Below are positions 61,556 through 64,000 of a stretch of 64,000 bases of DNA, in pieces (the first letter of the stretch is position 1; the number at the start of each line of letters is the position of its first letter). Source of the DNA: Pseudomonas graminis (lineage in GTDB: Bacteria > Pseudomonadota > Gammaproteobacteria > Pseudomonadales > Pseudomonadaceae); contig NZ_FOHW01000015.1 in NCBI RefSeq assembly GCF_900111735.1, positions 1 through 64,000 of the forward strand. Direction: 5' to 3'. The translations under genes were made by a program, and so were the position numbers. Below the pieces are notes generated by a model that ran no database searches, had not been told where the DNA came from, and worked only from the letters and a program-made list of their open reading frames with translations.

Positions 61556-62179
61556 ATGACCCCGGTCAAAACGGTAGCTTTGCGCCATTACGAGAATGCA
61601 ACTCCTTCTCAACTAAAGGCTGCCGTTTTGACACCTCCAAACACCGCTTCGCCTGAACAGTCTTCAGGCGAAACGAGCGCTTACTCCCGAACCCGAATTT
61701 TCCTGCATTGGCTGTCTGCCACCGTCATCCTGTGGGCGACGTTCAGTGGATTCGGCGTGGCATTGCTCGATCAGAGCGACCCTATTCGGCAATGGGTCGA
61801 GTGGTTCAACCCGCAGCTGACCAGCCTCTTCATTCCGTTCTTTGTCTGGCGGTTGTGGCTGGCGATCAAGGCGCCCTCATTTTCCACCGCTAAAAACGCT
61901 CAGGCGCGACTGGCGAGCGCTGCGCACAAGGCGATCTATGGGACGGTGGCCGGCGTTTTGATTACCGGGGTGCTGATGATGAGCCACCCTGTGATGCTCC
62001 TGGCGCTGGTGCCGCTGCCACAGCTCATTCACTCGAAGATCGCGCTGCTGGAGCTGCATCAGGTCCATCACGTCTTGTGTGCGGTGTTGGCAGGTTTGGT
62101 GGCGCTGCATCTGGCGGCGGTGGTGCTGCATCAGGTGCGGGGCAAGTCGGTGTTAGGGAGAATGCGCGGAACAGTGTAG
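61556..62179 (+). CDS. Cytochrome b561 family protein
   Basis: The 207-residue inner-membrane protein has four spans and His residues placed for two hemes b: FLHWLSA (span 1), AAHKAIYG (span 2), LHQVHHVLC (span 3) and ALHLAAVVLHQVRG (span 4). It is of the bacterial cytochrome b561 (CybB-like) type and moves electrons from quinol, for example to superoxide in E. coli CybB. An unusual Ser/Thr-rich N-terminal extension of about 45 residues precedes span 1, and no good ribosome site is seen before the ATG at 61556, so the true start may be further in. Confidence 0.8.
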   Translation: MTPVKTVALRHYENATPSQLKAAVLTPPNTASPEQSSGETSAYSRTRIFLHWLSATVILWATFSGFGVALLDQSDPIRQWVEWFNPQLTSLFIPFFVWRLWLAIKAPSFSTAKNAQARLASAAHKAIYGTVAGVLITGVLMMSHPVMLLALVPLPQLIHSKIALLELHQVHHVLCAVLAGLVALHLAAVVLHQVRGKSVLGRMRGTV

Positions 62180-62262
62180 GAGCGCGCTTGCCCGCGATGA
62201 CTTATCAAAATTCAATAGAGATGGGCCTGCGAGGCCACTATCGCGAGCAATCCCCGCGCTCC
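62176..62262. repeat. Degenerate REP pair
   Basis: GTAGGAGCGCGCTTGCCCGCGATG and a diverged inverted unit, TATCGCGAGCAATCCCCGCGCTCC, between the convergent cytochrome b561 and gabP genes. Confidence 0.75.
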
Positions 62263-62282
62263 TCAGGACCCAATCATCAGCA

Positions 62283-62317
62283 CAAAAAAAGCCGCCATCA
62301 TCCCTGATAGCGGCTTC
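62283..62317 (-). terminator. Rho-independent terminator of gabP
   Basis: AAAAAAAGCCGC ... GCGGCT: stem with loop, T run on the minus strand, 37 bp after the gabP stop codon. Confidence 0.9.
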
Positions 62318-62353
62318 TCAACAGCGGTCGGTCACAACCGACTTACTCCCCCA

Positions 62354-63745
62354 TCAATTCATCACAACCTTGCCTGCCTTCCCCGCCTTGCGACGGTTCG
62401 ACACGATCAAACCGGCCGCCACGACCAGGATGCTCAGCAGCCCGGTGGCAATGATTTCCATGCGGTGGCCTTCCTGGAACAGCATGATGGTCAGCACGGC
62501 GACGATGAATACGATGACCACCCAGGTCAGGCCGGGGAACAGCCACATGCGGAAGTCGATGGCCTGGCCTGCTGCTTCACGCTTGCGGCGCATACGCAGT
62601 TGGGACACGGCGATGACCAGATACACCAGCAGCGCGATTGCGCCCGAGCTTGCAAGCAGGAAGTCGAACACCGCCGCAGGTGCGACGTAGTTGGCGAACA
62701 CGGCAGCAAACGCCGCGCCGGTCGAAAGCAGGACCGCCCAGTAAGGCGTGCCGGCTTTGGTGGTGCGCTGGGAAACAGCAGGCGCGTCGCCACGTTTGCC
62801 GAGGGAAAACAGCATGCGTGAAGCCGTGTACAGCGCCGAGTTCAGGCAGCTGGTCACTGCGACCAGCACGACGATGTCGACGATCAGCTTGGCATTCGGA
62901 ATGCCCATCAGATCGAGCACGGTCTGGTACGAACCTACTTCAGCCAGACGGCTGTCGTTCCACGGCACCAGCGAGACGACGAGGAAGATCGAAAGCAGAT
63001 AGAACAGGCAGATCCGCCAGATCACCGAGTTGGTGGCCTTGGTGATTTGCTCGCCAGGATTCTTCGATTCTGCCGCCGCGATGGTGACAATTTCAGTCCC
63101 CATGAACGAGAACATGGTCGTCAGCATCGCCGCCAGTACGGCGCCCATACCGTTAGGCAGGAAACCCTGCGTGTCGTACAGGTGACCCACGCCGCTGACC
63201 TGGCTGTTCGGCAACAGACCCAACACCGCCGCAATGCCCAGCAGCACAAAGCCAATGATCGCGATGACCTTGATCAGAGCGAACCAGAACTCGAACTCTC
63301 CGTAGTTCTTCACGCTGAACAGGTTGGTCGCGGTGAGCAGCAGGGTGATCACCAGCGTGAATGCCCAGATCGCCACGTTCGGGAACCACGCGTGCAGGAT
63401 GGTCGCGGCGGCGTTGGCTTCCAGCGGAATGACCAGCACCCAGAACCACCAGTACAACCAGCCGATGGTGAAGCCGGCCCAGTGCCCGATCGCGCGGTCG
63501 GCGTAGGTCGAAAAAGAACCGGTGTCTGGCGAAGCGACGGCCATTTCCGCCAGCATGCGCATCACCAGCACCACCAGCGTACCTGCGGCGCCGTAAGCCA
63601 GAAGCACGGCCGGCCCGGCTTCGGCGATCGCGTGGCCGGAGCCAACGAAGAGGCCGGCGCCAATAACGCCAGCGATAGAGAGCATCGTGATGTGCCGCGG
63701 TTTGAGCCCTTGTTCAAGGTTTGAAGCGTTGGGTGTACTGCTCAT
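62354..63745 (-). CDS. gabP: GABA permease GabP
   Basis: Inner-membrane APC-family symporter of 463 residues and 12 spans that imports 4-aminobutyrate. It has LEQGLKPRHITMLSIAGVIGAGLFVGSGHAIAEAGPAVLLAY, EMAVASPDTGSFSTYADRAIGHWAGFTIGWLYW, and FSFMGTEIVTIAAAESKNPGEQITKATNSVIWR, all characteristic of the GabP/amino-acid permease group. The start MSSTPNASNLEQG at 63745 is the usual GabP N-terminus; the frame continues 22 codons upstream. GABA is also an end product of putrescine breakdown, linking it to the spu genes. Confidence 0.9.
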   Translation of the reverse strand: MSSTPNASNLEQGLKPRHITMLSIAGVIGAGLFVGSGHAIAEAGPAVLLAYGAAGTLVVLVMRMLAEMAVASPDTGSFSTYADRAIGHWAGFTIGWLYWWFWVLVIPLEANAAATILHAWFPNVAIWAFTLVITLLLTATNLFSVKNYGEFEFWFALIKVIAIIGFVLLGIAAVLGLLPNSQVSGVGHLYDTQGFLPNGMGAVLAAMLTTMFSFMGTEIVTIAAAESKNPGEQITKATNSVIWRICLFYLLSIFLVVSLVPWNDSRLAEVGSYQTVLDLMGIPNAKLIVDIVVLVAVTSCLNSALYTASRMLFSLGKRGDAPAVSQRTTKAGTPYWAVLLSTGAAFAAVFANYVAPAAVFDFLLASSGAIALLVYLVIAVSQLRMRRKREAAGQAIDFRMWLFPGLTWVVIVFIVAVLTIMLFQEGHRMEIIATGLLSILVVAAGLIVSNRRKAGKAGKVVMN

Positions 63746-63835
63746 GGAACCAACCTTAGAAGGATTTTTGTACGGATCAGGACGCGTGTCGGCTCTTCGT
63801 AAAGAGAACACAACAGTCTGTTATTTATTTTTTAC

Positions 63836-63851
63836 GCAAGAATTGCGCCAG
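63836..63851 (-). promoter_or_regulatory. Sigma-54 promoter of gabP
   Basis: On the minus strand CTGGCGCAATTCTTGC fits TGGCAC-N5-TTGC, with GG and GC 10 bp apart. The -12 box is perfect and the -24 box has one change (GGCGC). The start would be near 63824, about 80 bp before gabP. Nothing else is recognised between here and the window end. Confidence 0.75.
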
Positions 63852-64000
63852 AATGTTTCAGATACGACGTCGCGGCGGGATACGGCAGCTCCAGACGATT
63901 TCCGCAAGTCCATGAATGCAATAGCAATTCGCCAGCCGCGTAGGAAACGTTACCGAGCGCAACAGGAGAGAGACGATTGGCCGCACCGAAAATACACACT

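Overview
The window is high-GC chromosomal DNA from a fluorescent Pseudomonas. Gene order matches two blocks of the P. aeruginosa PAO1 map, as far as I remember that map: hacB-spuHGFEDCB-spuI with serA, rpiA, ilvA, ptsP, lgt and thyA, and then trmL-secB-grxC-gpmI-envC-ctpA-hisBHAF-asmA-mutY-yggX. The many REP palindromes of the 'GTAGGAGCGCGCTTGCCCGCGAA', 'GTAGGAGTGAGCTTGCTCGCGAT' and 'CCGGCTTTAGCCGGGAA' types point to the P. fluorescens / P. syringae side of the genus. Species cannot be fixed from the sequence alone.

Layout. 1-0.4 kb holds the truncated 3' end of a catalase gene between REP elements. 0.4-7.5 kb carries thyA, lgt, an NRDE protein, ptsP, rppH, a HAD-IB phosphatase and a small membrane protein. 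7.8-21.7 kb carries ilvA, rpiA, two tandem SdiA-regulated-type proteins, an FAH-family protein, a D-2-hydroxyglutarate dehydrogenase-type flavoprotein divergent from serA, small secreted proteins, a lipase-like hydrolase and an Ntn-hydrolase acylase of the HacB type. 22.0-32.4 kb is the polyamine locus: ABC transporter spuDEFGH, aminotransferase spuC, gamma-glutamylpolyamine synthetase spuB and the divergent spuI. Only the two ends of spuA survive. 32.6-39.0 kb holds a TetR regulator, a sulfonate transporter operon (ssuA, ssuC, ssuB, ssuF) without ssuD or ssuE, the peroxiredoxin lsfA and an OprD-family porin. 39.0-40.0 kb has no convincing protein gene but contains a sigma-54 promoter and a short predicted sRNA at the position of NrsZ. 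40.0-57.7 kb is a housekeeping block (trmL, secB, grxC, rhodanese, gpmI, envC, ctpA, polysaccharide deacetylase, his genes, an OFA-type MFS transporter, asmA, mutY, yggX). 57.8-60.2 kb is a small element inserted at tRNA-Phe and bounded by a 21-bp exact repeat of the tRNA 3' end. It carries a glycine-zipper protein and a predicted toxin-antitoxin pair. 60.3-63.7 kb has two paralogous hypothetical proteins, a cytochrome b561 and gabP with its own sigma-54 promoter.

How the genes work together. Nitrogen and polyamine metabolism dominate: polyamine uptake (SpuDEFGH), gamma-glutamylation (SpuB, SpuI) or transamination (SpuC), GABA uptake (GabP, sigma-54) and the putative nitrogen-responsive sRNA. 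SerA and the neighbouring flavoprotein probably form a coupled D-2-hydroxyglutarate cycle. The his cluster encodes a monofunctional HisB, so histidinol-phosphate phosphatase must come from elsewhere; the HAD-IB protein in this window is a candidate.

The most noteworthy observations are the tRNA-Phe mini-island with its PIN-like/DUF433 pair, the NrsZ-like locus, the internally deleted spuA, the ssu transporter operon without its monooxygenase, and the recurrent association of REP elements with gene remnants.
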